64,000 nucleotides of DNA, taken from contig NZ_JADUCM010000004.1 in NCBI RefSeq assembly GCF_016009175.1, forward strand, positions 162,137 to 226,136, given 5' to 3'. The notes under the pieces are model-generated. The model was not told where the DNA came from. It saw only the letters and a program-made list of their open reading frames with translations, and ran no database searches. Positions 26,885 to 35,009 of this stretch are shown one piece after another; position 1 is the stretch's first letter; the number at the start of each line of letters is the position of its first letter. Both the position numbers and the translations under genes were made by a program. This stretch comes from Pseudomonas alkylphenolica. Lineage in GTDB: Bacteria > Pseudomonadota > Gammaproteobacteria > Pseudomonadales > Pseudomonadaceae.

Positions 26885-27634
26885 GTGGATATTCAGAGCA
26901 ACAGGTCGGTCGTCCTCGACACCGAAACCACGGGTATGCCCGTCACCGACGGCCACCGCATCATCGAGATCGGTTGCGTCGAACTGATGGGGCGACGCCT
27001 GACCGGGCGGCACTTCCACGTCTACCTGCAACCGGACCGCGAAAGTGATGAGGGCGCTATTGGCGTTCACGGCATCACCGACGCCTTCCTGGTCGACAAA
27101 CCGCGCTTTGCCGAAGTTGCGGAAGAGTTCTTCGAGTTCATTCAGGGCGCCCAGCTGATCATCCACAACGCGGCGTTCGACGTTGGTTTCATCAACAACG
27201 AATTCGCTTTGCTCGGCCAGCACGAACGCGCCGACATCTCGCAGCACTGCACCATCCTTGACACCCTGATGTTGGCACGTTCCCGTCACCCGGGGCAGCG
27301 CAACAGCCTCGACGCGTTGTGCAAACGCTACGGTGTCGACAACTCCGGTCGTGACCTGCACGGCGCCTTGCTCGACTCCGAGCTGCTGGCTGATGTCTAT
27401 CTGAACATGACCGGCGGCCAGACCAGCCTGTCTCTGGCCGGACAGGGCGCTGATGGCGAGGAAAGCGACGGCGACAGCCGCGGTAGCGAAATTCGCCGCC
27501 TGACCGGGCGCCAGCCCGGGCGTATCATCCAGGCCACCGAGCAGGAACTGGAAGCGCATATTGCACGCCTGGAAGCCATTGCCAAATCGGCGGGTGGCCC
27601 GGCGTTGTGGCAGCAGTTGTCCGCAGGCAACTAA
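26885..27634 (+). CDS. dnaQ: DNA polymerase III epsilon subunit
   Basis: The 3'-5' proofreading exonuclease of the replicative polymerase, 249 residues. ExoI DTETTG has Asp12 and Glu14, ExoII is HNAAFDVGF, and ExoIII is RDLHGALLDSELL with the catalytic histidine and aspartate. The C-terminal tail (about 185-249), after an acidic glycine/aspartate-rich linker, should contact the alpha subunit. Start at GTG 26885: AGGAGG at 26871-26876 lies eight bases upstream and the product begins like E. coli epsilon. It lies 88 bases after rnhA on the same strand. Confidence 0.97.
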   Translation: MDIQSNRSVVLDTETTGMPVTDGHRIIEIGCVELMGRRLTGRHFHVYLQPDRESDEGAIGVHGITDAFLVDKPRFAEVAEEFFEFIQGAQLIIHNAAFDVGFINNEFALLGQHERADISQHCTILDTLMLARSRHPGQRNSLDALCKRYGVDNSGRDLHGALLDSELLADVYLNMTGGQTSLSLAGQGADGEESDGDSRGSEIRRLTGRQPGRIIQATEQELEAHIARLEAIAKSAGGPALWQQLSAGN

Positions 27635-27712
27635 GGCGGTTTACCGCGCAAGGGGGCTGGCGAGCTTCTACCCTGAAATGACCGACCCGTCATTCGCAGT
27701 AGGCGCCCCCTT

Positions 27713-29974
27713 ATGTACAAGGACCTCAAGTTCCCTGTTCTGATCGTTCACCGCGAGAGCAAGTCCGATACGGTAGCTGGTGAGCGGGTACGGGGTATCG
27801 CCCAGGAACTGGCCCAGGACGGCTTCACCATCTTGTCGGCCACGGACTATGCCGAAGGCCGCCTGGTTGCCTCCAGCCATCACGGGCTGGCCTGTTTGTT
27901 GATCGCAGCAGAAGGCACCGGCGAGAACACGCACTTGTTGCAGCACATGGTCGAGCTGATTCGACTGGCCCGTTTGCGTGCGCCGCACCTGCCGATTTTC
28001 GTACTGGGCGAACAAGTGACGCTGGAAAATGCGCCGGCCGATGTCATGAGTGAGCTCAACCAGCTTCGCGGCATTCTTTACCTGTTTGAAGACACGGTGC
28101 CATTTCTTGCCCGCCAGGTGGCGCGAGCGGCGCACAACTACCTGGACGGTTTGCTGCCACCGTTTTTCAAGGCGTTGGTGCAGCACACGGCCCAGTCCAA
28201 CTATTCCTGGCACACACCGGGCCACGGCGGCGGGGTGGCGTATCGCAAGAGCCCGGTGGGGTTGGCCTTTCATCAGTTCTTCGGTGAGAACACCCTGCGT
28301 TCGGACCTGTCGGTGTCCGTACCGGAACTGGGTTCGCTGCTCGACCACACCGGGCCGCTGGCGGCGGCCGAGGCCAGGGCGGCAAAGAACTTCGGCGCCG
28401 ATCACACCTTCTTCGTCATCAACGGTACGTCCACGGCCAACAAGATTGTCTGGCATTCGATGGTCGGGCGCGACGATCTGGTACTGGTGGACCGCAACTG
28501 TCACAAGTCGGTGGTGCACGCCATCATCATGACCGGGGCGATCCCCTTGTACCTGTGCCCAGAACGCAATGAGCTGGGCATCATCGGGCCGATTCCGTTG
28601 AGCGAATTCAGTCCGCAGGCGATCGAGGCCAAGATCCAGGCTAATCCGTTGTGCCGGGGGCGGGCGGCCACGGTGAAGATGGCGGTGGTGACCAACTCCA
28701 CCTATGACGGGCTGTGCTACAACGCCGAGATGATCAAGCACGTGCTGGGCACCAGCGTCGAGGTGCTGCATTTCGATGAAGCCTGGTACGCCTATGCCGC
28801 CTTTCACCCCTTTTTCGCCGGGCGCTTTGCCATGGGAACGTCAGTGGGTGCCGACAGCCCGTTGGTGTTCAGTACTCACTCGACCCACAAACTCTTGGCC
28901 GCCTTCAGTCAGGCTTCGATGATCCATGTGCAGGATGGCGGGGCCAGGCAGCTGGATCGTGACCGCTTCAACGAAGCCTTCATGATGCATATCTCCACGT
29001 CGCCGCAGTACAGCATCCTGGCTTCACTGGATGTGTCATCGGCGATGATGGAAGGGCCTGCGGGGCGCTCACTTTTGCAGGAGATGTTCGACGAAGCCCT
29101 GAGCTTTCGGCGGGCCATGGCCAATCTTCGCCAGCACATTGCAGCTGATGACTGGTGGTTCAGCATTTGGCAGCCGCCACAGGTCGAAGGGGCGCGTGAG
29201 GTAAGCACCGGCGACTGGTTGTTGGCACCGCAAGCGGACTGGCATGGCTTTGGTGACGTGAGCGATGACTATGTGTTGCTCGACCCGATCAAGGTCACCC
29301 TGGTCATGCCGGGGCTGAACGCTGGCGGTGCGCTGAGCGATCACGGGATTCCGGCAGCGGTGGTCAGCAAGTTCCTCTGGGAGCGCGGCCTGGTGGTGGA
29401 GAAGACCGGGCTTTACACCTTCCTGGTGTTGTTCTCGATGGGCATCACCAAGGGCAAGTGGAATACCTTGCTGACTGAACTGCTGGAGTTCAAGCGCAAC
29501 TACGACGCCAACACCGGCCTGCTCGAAAGCCTGCCATGCGTAGCCCAGCTCGATCCACAACGTTACCAGGGGTTGGGGCTGCGCGACCTGTGTGACCAGT
29601 TGCACGCCTGCTACCTCAGCAATGCCACTGCCAAGCAGCTCAAACGCTTGTTCACCGTATTGCCCGAGGTGGTCATGAAGCCTGCCGATGCCTATGACCG
29701 GATGGTGCGCGGAGAGGTGGAAGCGGTGCCGATCGACCGGTTGCTCGGGCGCATCGCGGCGGTGATGCTGGTGCCCTATCCACCGGGGATTCCGTTGATC
29801 ATGCCGGGTGAGCGCTTTACCGAAGCTACCCGTTCAATCATCGATTACCTGGTGTTTGCCGCTGCGTTCGACAGCGGCTTTCCCGGCTTTGTCGCCGACG
29901 TGCATGGCTTGCAGCATGAAGCCGGTATGCACGGGCGGCTCTACACCGTCGACTGCATCAAGGAATGCGGATGA
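27713..29974 (+). CDS. ldcA: Ornithine/lysine/arginine decarboxylase, LdcA-type
   Basis: A 753-residue PLP-dependent basic amino-acid decarboxylase of fold type I. An N-terminal receiver-like wing domain (about 1-130) precedes the catalytic core. The core has HTPGHGGG at about 165, HFDEAWYAYAAFHP with the cofactor aspartate at about 350, and STHKLLAAFSQASMIHV with the Schiff-base lysine at about 388. Length and position after dnaQ match P. aeruginosa PA1818 (LdcA), which is a lysine decarboxylase making cadaverine despite its arginine-decarboxylase-like sequence. Lysine is thus the best guess, arginine possible. No good ribosome site precedes ATG 27713; the 3' end overlaps the next, opposite gene. 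Confidence 0.92.
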   Translation: MYKDLKFPVLIVHRESKSDTVAGERVRGIAQELAQDGFTILSATDYAEGRLVASSHHGLACLLIAAEGTGENTHLLQHMVELIRLARLRAPHLPIFVLGEQVTLENAPADVMSELNQLRGILYLFEDTVPFLARQVARAAHNYLDGLLPPFFKALVQHTAQSNYSWHTPGHGGGVAYRKSPVGLAFHQFFGENTLRSDLSVSVPELGSLLDHTGPLAAAEARAAKNFGADHTFFVINGTSTANKIVWHSMVGRDDLVLVDRNCHKSVVHAIIMTGAIPLYLCPERNELGIIGPIPLSEFSPQAIEAKIQANPLCRGRAATVKMAVVTNSTYDGLCYNAEMIKHVLGTSVEVLHFDEAWYAYAAFHPFFAGRFAMGTSVGADSPLVFSTHSTHKLLAAFSQASMIHVQDGGARQLDRDRFNEAFMMHISTSPQYSILASLDVSSAMMEGPAGRSLLQEMFDEALSFRRAMANLRQHIAADDWWFSIWQPPQVEGAREVSTGDWLLAPQADWHGFGDVSDDYVLLDPIKVTLVMPGLNAGGALSDHGIPAAVVSKFLWERGLVVEKTGLYTFLVLFSMGITKGKWNTLLTELLEFKRNYDANTGLLESLPCVAQLDPQRYQGLGLRDLCDQLHACYLSNATAKQLKRLFTVLPEVVMKPADAYDRMVRGEVEAVPIDRLLGRIAAVMLVPYPPGIPLIMPGERFTEATRSIIDYLVFAAAFDSGFPGFVADVHGLQHEAGMHGRLYTVDCIKECG

Positions 29975-30176
29975 TTTCGACGCCGCTGCGCGCCAGCTCG
30001 AAACGGTCGTCACCCAGGTGGTTGACCTTGTCGCCGATCGCCAGCTTGTAGGTTGTGATGGGCAGGGATGCGGCACTACCGTCGGCCTCGAGCGTTGCTT
30101 CCTGGAACTCATGGACGGGGTAGATGCGGCCTTCTGCGTCCCGTGCATGAAACTGTCCGACCAGTACTGCTGTCAT
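29958..30176 (-). CDS. Conserved small protein of unknown function (72 aa)
   Basis: A 72-residue acidic protein, MTAVLVGQFHARDAEGRIYP at the start, with alternating hydrophobic and polar residues that suggest a small beta-rich fold. AGAGG lies upstream of ATG 30176. Its 3' end overlaps the end of ldcA by 17 bases on the opposite strand. Codon use is normal for the genome, and it fits the hypothetical gene found near ldcA in other pseudomonads, from memory. No domain recognised. Confidence 0.65.
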   Translation of the reverse strand: MTAVLVGQFHARDAEGRIYPVHEFQEATLEADGSAASLPITTYKLAIGDKVNHLGDDRFELARSGVEIIRIP

Positions 30177-30321
30177 TTACCGTGCAACCTCTGAAAATTT
30201 TCTGTCAGACATAGACCACAGTTTTGGGGGGTAAGTTTTGTTCGGGCGGAAAAAAACTTCAGATGCCGGGCAGATCATCTATACCTACAAGTTCCTTTGT
30301 CCTACATGTCAGGAAATTGCC

Positions 30322-30876
30322 ATGAGCCAAGAGTATTCGGTAGCGGTCGTCGTCGGCAGCTTGCGCAAGGCCTCGTTCAATCGCAAAGTCGCCCTTGCAC
30401 TGGCGGAACTTGCCCCCTCGAACTTCAAATTGAACATAGTCGAGATTGGCGATCTGGCACTTTATAACGAAGACATCGATGTCGAGCCACCTGCCGCGTA
30501 CAAAACCTTCCGCGAACAGATCCGCAACAGCGATGCGGTGTTGTTTGTCACCCCGGAATACAACCGTTCGGTGCCGGGCGTGTTGAAGAATGCCATCGAT
30601 GTTGGCTCAAGGCCTTATGGGCAAAGTGCCTGGAGCGGCAAACCGGGGGCGGTGATCAGTGTGTCGCCAGGGGCGGTGGGCGGCTTTGGCGCCAACCATC
30701 ACCTGCGCCAGTCACTGGTGTTTCTCGATGTGCCGTGCATGCAGCAGCCGGAAGCATACATTGGTGGCGCTGCTACGTTGTTCGACGACAATGGCAAGCT
30801 GTCCGAAAAAGTCCGCCCGTTCCTGCAGACCTTCATTGACAAGTATGCCGAGTGGGTTGCACGGCACCAGAAATAA
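30322..30876 (+). CDS. chrR: NAD(P)H-dependent FMN reductase, ChrR-like (chromate/quinone reductase)
   Basis: A 184-residue flavodoxin-fold reductase. The FMN phosphate loop is GSLRKASFNRK (residues 12-22), then FVTPEYNRSVPGVLKNAIDV and SPGAVGGFGANHHLRQS. These blocks match P. putida ChrR closely as I recall it. The family reduces quinones by two electrons and, incidentally, chromate, which protects from oxidative stress. Start: ATG 30322 with AGGAAA five bases upstream; the frame is open to 30238, but that part is not protein-like. It is monocistronic, ending at a strong hairpin. Confidence 0.9.
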   Translation: MSQEYSVAVVVGSLRKASFNRKVALALAELAPSNFKLNIVEIGDLALYNEDIDVEPPAAYKTFREQIRNSDAVLFVTPEYNRSVPGVLKNAIDVGSRPYGQSAWSGKPGAVISVSPGAVGGFGANHHLRQSLVFLDVPCMQQPEAYIGGAATLFDDNGKLSEKVRPFLQTFIDKYAEWVARHQK

Positions 30877-30881
30877 TCAGA

Positions 30882-30916
30882 AGGCCCTATAACCGGTATT
30901 GCCGGTGATAGGGCCT
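30882..30916. terminator. Bidirectional terminator between chrR and phnX
   Basis: AGGCCCTATAACCGG (30882-30896) pairs with CCGGTGATAGGGCCT (30902-30916), 14 of 15 positions, with a 5-base loop. It is followed by GAAGGTTTT on the plus strand. It serves chrR and probably the convergent phnX. Confidence 0.8.
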
Positions 30917-30923
30917 GAAGGTT

Positions 30924-31751
30924 TTACACCGCTTGAGGCATCTCACCCCGCGCCAGGCGCTTGTTGATGTCGGCGATGACTTCCGGCAGCTCGTTGATCG
31001 TGTCGATCAGGTAATGCGGGCGGGAGCCCTCGAACAGTGCGTGAATACGCTTGCGTTCGCTGTCCAGGGTATCTGAGGCCAGGGCACGATAGCCTTCATA
31101 GGTCAGGCCCAGGGCATTGCCGGAGCAGACCAGTGCCACGGTCCACATGCCTGCACGACGACCTTCAAGGATGCCAGGTACGGTATCGTCGACCTTGACG
31201 CAGGCGGCCACGTCGTCAATGCCCAGGGCGATCACATTGGCCAGCGCCTGTGCAGGCCATGGGCGGCCGTTGGGCGTTTCGTCGGTAGCGACTACGTGAT
31301 CGGCGACGTAGCCGTTCTGCGCGGCCAGTTCGACCACCTTGTCCATCACCACTTTCGGGTAACCGGAGCAGGAACCGATCTTCAGCCCTTCCTTGCGCAG
31401 GCCGGTCAGGGTGTCCAGGGCGCCGGGGATCAACGCGGAGTGCACGGCGATCTTTTCGATCTGCAGGGGCATGAAGCGCTCGTAGATGGCGGTCACGTCA
31501 TCGTCAGTCGGGGTGCGGCCGAACACTTTGCGATAGCGCTCGGCAATCTGCGGCTGATCGCACAACGTGCGGATGTGATCCCACTTGCCCATGCCCATCG
31601 GGCCACGTGCCTCTTCGATTGAGACTTCAACGTCGAATTCGGCAAAGGCTTCGACAAAAATCTGGGTCGGCGCGAAGGAGCCAAAGTCGACCACGGTGCC
31701 GGCCCAGTCAAGGATGGCGGCTTGCAGTTGCGTCGGATTGCTGTAGTTCAT
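30924..31751 (-). CDS. phnX: Phosphonoacetaldehyde hydrolase (phosphonatase)
   Basis: HAD-family enzyme of 275 residues that cleaves the C-P bond of phosphonoacetaldehyde to acetaldehyde and phosphate. [12 protein letters not shown] at about 14-25 holds the nucleophilic aspartate, and [11 protein letters not shown] at about 50 carries the Schiff-base lysine specific to phosphonatase. The motif [13 protein letters not shown] and [19 protein letters not shown] complete the HAD set. It is 30 bases downstream of phnW on the same strand and completes the two-step 2-aminoethylphosphonate route. Confidence 0.96.
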   Translation of the reverse strand: MNYSNPTQLQAAILDWAGTVVDFGSFAPTQIFVEAFAEFDVEVSIEEARGPMGMGKWDHIRTLCDQPQIAERYRKVFGRTPTDDDVTAIYERFMPLQIEKIAVHSALIPGALDTLTGLRKEGLKIGSCSGYPKVVMDKVVELAAQNGYVADHVVATDETPNGRPWPAQALANVIALGIDDVAACVKVDDTVPGILEGRRAGMWTVALVCSGNALGLTYEGYRALASDTLDSERKRIHALFEGSRPHYLIDTINELPEVIADINKRLARGEMPQAV

Positions 31752-31781
31752 GTGCGAGTTCCTTGAAAGAGGTTTAGCGAT

Positions 31782-32888
31782 TCAGATGTCCAGTACTTCC
31801 ATTTCCCGCAGCACCTGGGCCACAGCGTTCACGGCGGCTTGCATGCCGTCCGGTCCGACGACGCCGATGCAACCGACGCGGAAAGTCTCGACCTGAGTCA
31901 GCTTGCCCGGGTAGAGGATGAAACCTTTGGCCTTGACCCGCTCGTAGAAGTCTTTGAACTGATAGCGCGGGTCGTTGGGGGCGTGGAAGGTGACAATGAT
32001 CGGTGCCTGGATCTCGGCCGGCAGGAAGCTGCGCAGCCCAATCGCGGCCATGCCGTCGAGCAGGGTCTTGCAGTTGTCGGCATAGCGTTGGTGGCGCGCC
32101 GGCAGGCCGCCTTCCTCGTTGTATTGCAGCAGTGCCTCATGCAGCGCCGCCACCACATGGGTGGGCGGGGTGAAGCGCCATTGACCGGTCTTGGCCATGT
32201 AGGCGTGCTGATCCTGCAGGTCCATGGCCAGGGACGGCGAGTTGCCCTCGGCGGCGGCCAATGCGGCCTTGTTGGCGAATACGAAGCCCATGCCGGGCAC
32301 ACCTTCCAGGCACTTGCCTGAGGCCGCGATCAGGGCATCGAACGGCACTTCGCTGGCGTCGATCGGCAGTGCGCCGAAGGAGCTCATGGCGTCGATGATC
32401 AGGCGCTTGCCATGCCGCGCCACGACCTGGGCGATTTCCGGCAGCGGGTTGAGGATGCCGGTGCTGGTTTCGCAGTGAATCAGCGCCACATGGGTAATGG
32501 CGGTGTCGGCCGCCAGCAGGCGATCGACATCTGCCGCCGTGGTGGGCTGGTCTTCAGCAGTTTCAAAGGTGCTGTAGGCACGGCCCAGCACCTTGCAGAT
32601 CTTGGCCAGGCGTTGGCCGTAGGCGCCGTTGATCAGCACCAGGACTTTGCCATCGCGCGGTACCAAGGTGCCGATGGCAGCCTCGACGGCGAATGTGCCG
32701 CTACCTTGCAGAGGGACGCAATGATGGCTGTCGGCGCCGTTGACGATGGCCAGCAGTTGTTCGCAGAGGCTGGCGGTCAACTGGTTGAAGTCACGGTCCC
32801 AGGACCCCCAGTCCACCATCATCGCTTGGCGCGTGCGGGACGAAGTGGTCAGGGGGCCGGGGGTCAGCAGGATAGGGGCGTTACTCAT
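31782..32888 (-). CDS. phnW: 2-aminoethylphosphonate--pyruvate aminotransferase
   Basis: PLP enzyme of 368 residues that converts 2-aminoethylphosphonate and pyruvate to phosphonoacetaldehyde and alanine. N-terminal [50 protein letters not shown] and the lysine in [12 protein letters not shown] are all characteristic of PhnW. ATG 32888 is chosen; upstream frame to 32939 is not conserved. It is divergent from a LysR gene that likely controls it. No phosphonate transporter gene lies nearby in the window. Confidence 0.96.
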   Translation of the reverse strand: MSNAPILLTPGPLTTSSRTRQAMMVDWGSWDRDFNQLTASLCEQLLAIVNGADSHHCVPLQGSGTFAVEAAIGTLVPRDGKVLVLINGAYGQRLAKICKVLGRAYSTFETAEDQPTTAADVDRLLAADTAITHVALIHCETSTGILNPLPEIAQVVARHGKRLIIDAMSSFGALPIDASEVPFDALIAASGKCLEGVPGMGFVFANKAALAAAEGNSPSLAMDLQDQHAYMAKTGQWRFTPPTHVVAALHEALLQYNEEGGLPARHQRYADNCKTLLDGMAAIGLRSFLPAEIQAPIIVTFHAPNDPRYQFKDFYERVKAKGFILYPGKLTQVETFRVGCIGVVGPDGMQAAVNAVAQVLREMEVLDI

Positions 32889-32956
32889 TCCGGTGGTCCT
32901 CACAAGCGGTGGGCTGAATCTACGGGACCTAAGTTGCAATTCTGCGCGTCATCAAT

Positions 32957-32967
32957 CAAATTGTTTG
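32957..32967. promoter_or_regulatory. Interrupted palindrome in phnW-LysR divergent gap
   Basis: CAAA-TTG-TTTG lies in the AT-rich part of the 112-base gap between phnW and the LysR gene, 33 bases before the regulator start. It is a plausible LysR contact site, but the arms are short. Confidence 0.3.
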
Positions 32968-33000
32968 TTGTTATGCCAGCTATAAGTCAGGCCGATAGAA

Positions 33001-33864
33001 ATGAACTTGTTCCAGCTTCGAGCGTTTGATGCCGTGGCCCGTGAGGGCAGTTTTACCCGTGCAGCGGCACGGCTGTTCATCAGCCAGCCAGCCGTCACCG
33101 GACATATCAAGGCCCTGGAAGAGCACTACCAGATCACCTTGTTGCGGCGGACCGCTCGGCGCGTGGAGCTGACGGAGGAGGGCACGCGGCTCGCGGCCAT
33201 CACCCGCGCGATGTTCGGTTTGGCCGAAGAGGCGCAGGCCATGCTTGAGGCCAACCGGCAGTTGCTGACCGGACGTCTGGAAGTGGCGGCGGACGGACCG
33301 CACCGGGTCATGCCGATGCTTGCCCAACTGCGCGCGCGGTACCCGGGAATCACCGTCAACCTGCGCCTGGGCAACGCTCAGGAGACCCTCGCCGCGCTGC
33401 TCAGCGAGCATGCTGATGTGGCGGTGTTGACCGAGGTAGAGCCGCGCAAGGGGCTGTACCTGCAAAGCCTGGGTGAGTCGCGCATCTGTGCGCTGCTGCC
33501 GGCCAGTCACCCCTGGGCGGTGGACGCGCAGGCATTGTCGATCGCCGAACTGGACCGGCAAATCATGGTGCTGCGCGAGCCCAGTTCGATCACCCGGCGG
33601 ACCTTCGACCAGGCCTGCGCTCAGGCCAGCATTCATCCCCGGGTGTTGCTGGAACTGGACAGCCGTGAGGCGGTCACCGAGGCAGTGGCTGCCAACCTGG
33701 GTATCGGTATCGTTTCGTCAGTGGAGGTCAGCCATGATCCCCGCGTCGTGGCGCGCCCGATTGCCGGTGCAGGCCTGGTCAATCAGCACATGATCGGTTG
33801 TCTGGAACGCCGCCGTGAACTGCGCCTGATTCAGGCGTTCCTGAGCCTGGCACCGACGGCGTGA
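33001..33864 (+). CDS. LysR-family regulator, probable activator of phnWX
   Basis: A 287-residue LysR protein. The helix-turn-helix is at about 3-60 (GSFTRAAARLFISQPAVTGH) and the ligand-binding domain at about 88-285. It is divergently transcribed from phnW with a 112-base gap. The same arrangement occurs in other pseudomonads, where LysR regulators beside phnWX activate them when 2-aminoethylphosphonate is present. Assignment as their regulator is from position only. Confidence 0.88.
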   Translation: MNLFQLRAFDAVAREGSFTRAAARLFISQPAVTGHIKALEEHYQITLLRRTARRVELTEEGTRLAAITRAMFGLAEEAQAMLEANRQLLTGRLEVAADGPHRVMPMLAQLRARYPGITVNLRLGNAQETLAALLSEHADVAVLTEVEPRKGLYLQSLGESRICALLPASHPWAVDAQALSIAELDRQIMVLREPSSITRRTFDQACAQASIHPRVLLELDSREAVTEAVAANLGIGIVSSVEVSHDPRVVARPIAGAGLVNQHMIGCLERRRELRLIQAFLSLAPTA

Positions 33865-33937
33865 AGCACCACTGGCATTTTTTGCCGGTGCCCCTAAGAT
33901 GGCCGGTAAACCGGACGGGCAAGGCGAAATACAGTTG

Positions 33938-34960
33938 ATGGCGGGCAAAGACACCATCTCGATGCAACTGGTGCGCGAGGCACTGCTGCAGAGTTGCGCG
34001 CCAGGCGCACCGACTCAGGCGCTGCTCGGTCGTGTCGGTATTGAACCCGCGCTGCTCGAACAACTGGATGCACGGGTGCCGGCCAGTGCTTACGCACAGC
34101 TGTGGCGGCTATTGGCACAGCGGTGCAATGACGAGTTCTTTGGCATGGACCCGCGCGGTCTGCGCACGGGTAGTCTGGCGTTCCTCTGTCGTGCGTCGAT
34201 GACCCAGCCGACGCTGGGGGCCGCCCTGGACACAGCCCTGAACTTTTTGTCGTTGATGCTCGAAGACCTGCAACCCGCGCTGGTGCGCCAGCAGAGCCTT
34301 GCCGAGATTGTCATTGGCGAGCCACGCGAGCAGCCGCGTCGCGCCTTTACCTATTTCACCTTCTGGATGATCGTACACGGCGTCGCCTGCTGGCTGGCCG
34401 GGCGGCGCATTCCGATCCTGGCAATCGAACTGCGCTGCGACGAGCCGCCTTTTTGTGACGACTACCGGGTGATGTTCTCCGAGAACCTGCAGTTCAATCG
34501 CCCCCGTTCACGGATGATCATCGCTGCCGACTGCCTTGATCTGCCGCTCAAGCGCAGTGAAGAAGAACTGCAGCGCTTTCTCGCCGAAGCGCCTGGAAAC
34601 ATTCTGGTCAAGTACCGCGACCCGGCCAGCCTGGCACGGCGTATCCGTAACGACCTGCGCCAGATGGACCCCGGACAGTGGCCCGATGCCGATCGCCTGG
34701 CGCGCCATATGTGCCTGTCAGCCTCCACCCTGCGCCGTCGCCTGGCTGAGGAGGGGCAAACCTACCAAGGGCTCAAGGACAGCGTACGTCGGGAACTGGC
34801 GATCACCTGGCTGGCCGAGGTGGACCTGGGGTTTGCAGACATCGCCGAACGCTTGGGCTTTGCTGACAGCAGCTCGTTCTACAAGGCGTTTCGCAAGTGG
34901 TTCGGGTGTAATCCGGGGCACTATCGCACAGTGATCCTGCAAGGGCAGCCTGCCGGTTGA
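33938..34960 (+). CDS. AraC-family regulator with arabinose-binding-type N-terminal domain
   Basis: A protein of about 340 residues. The N-terminal ~210 residues are of the Arabinose_bd (OruR/ArgR-like ligand) type. The C-terminal helix-turn-helix pair (about 235-330) contains ASTLRRRLAEEGQTYQGLKD and IAERLGFADSSSFYKAFRKW, the AraC signature. Three in-frame ATGs (33899, 33938, 33962) are possible; none has a clear ribosome site, and I take 33938 for length. It is followed by the NEL-domain gene, 49 bases downstream. A regulatory link between the two is possible but unsupported. Confidence 0.85.
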   Translation: MAGKDTISMQLVREALLQSCAPGAPTQALLGRVGIEPALLEQLDARVPASAYAQLWRLLAQRCNDEFFGMDPRGLRTGSLAFLCRASMTQPTLGAALDTALNFLSLMLEDLQPALVRQQSLAEIVIGEPREQPRRAFTYFTFWMIVHGVACWLAGRRIPILAIELRCDEPPFCDDYRVMFSENLQFNRPRSRMIIAADCLDLPLKRSEEELQRFLAEAPGNILVKYRDPASLARRIRNDLRQMDPGQWPDADRLARHMCLSASTLRRRLAEEGQTYQGLKDSVRRELAITWLAEVDLGFADIAERLGFADSSSFYKAFRKWFGCNPGHYRTVILQGQPAG

Positions 34961-35009
34961 TCACGAGAACTTTCCTTCTGCACTAAGCGACGGGGGCGGT
35001 GGAAGCTTG

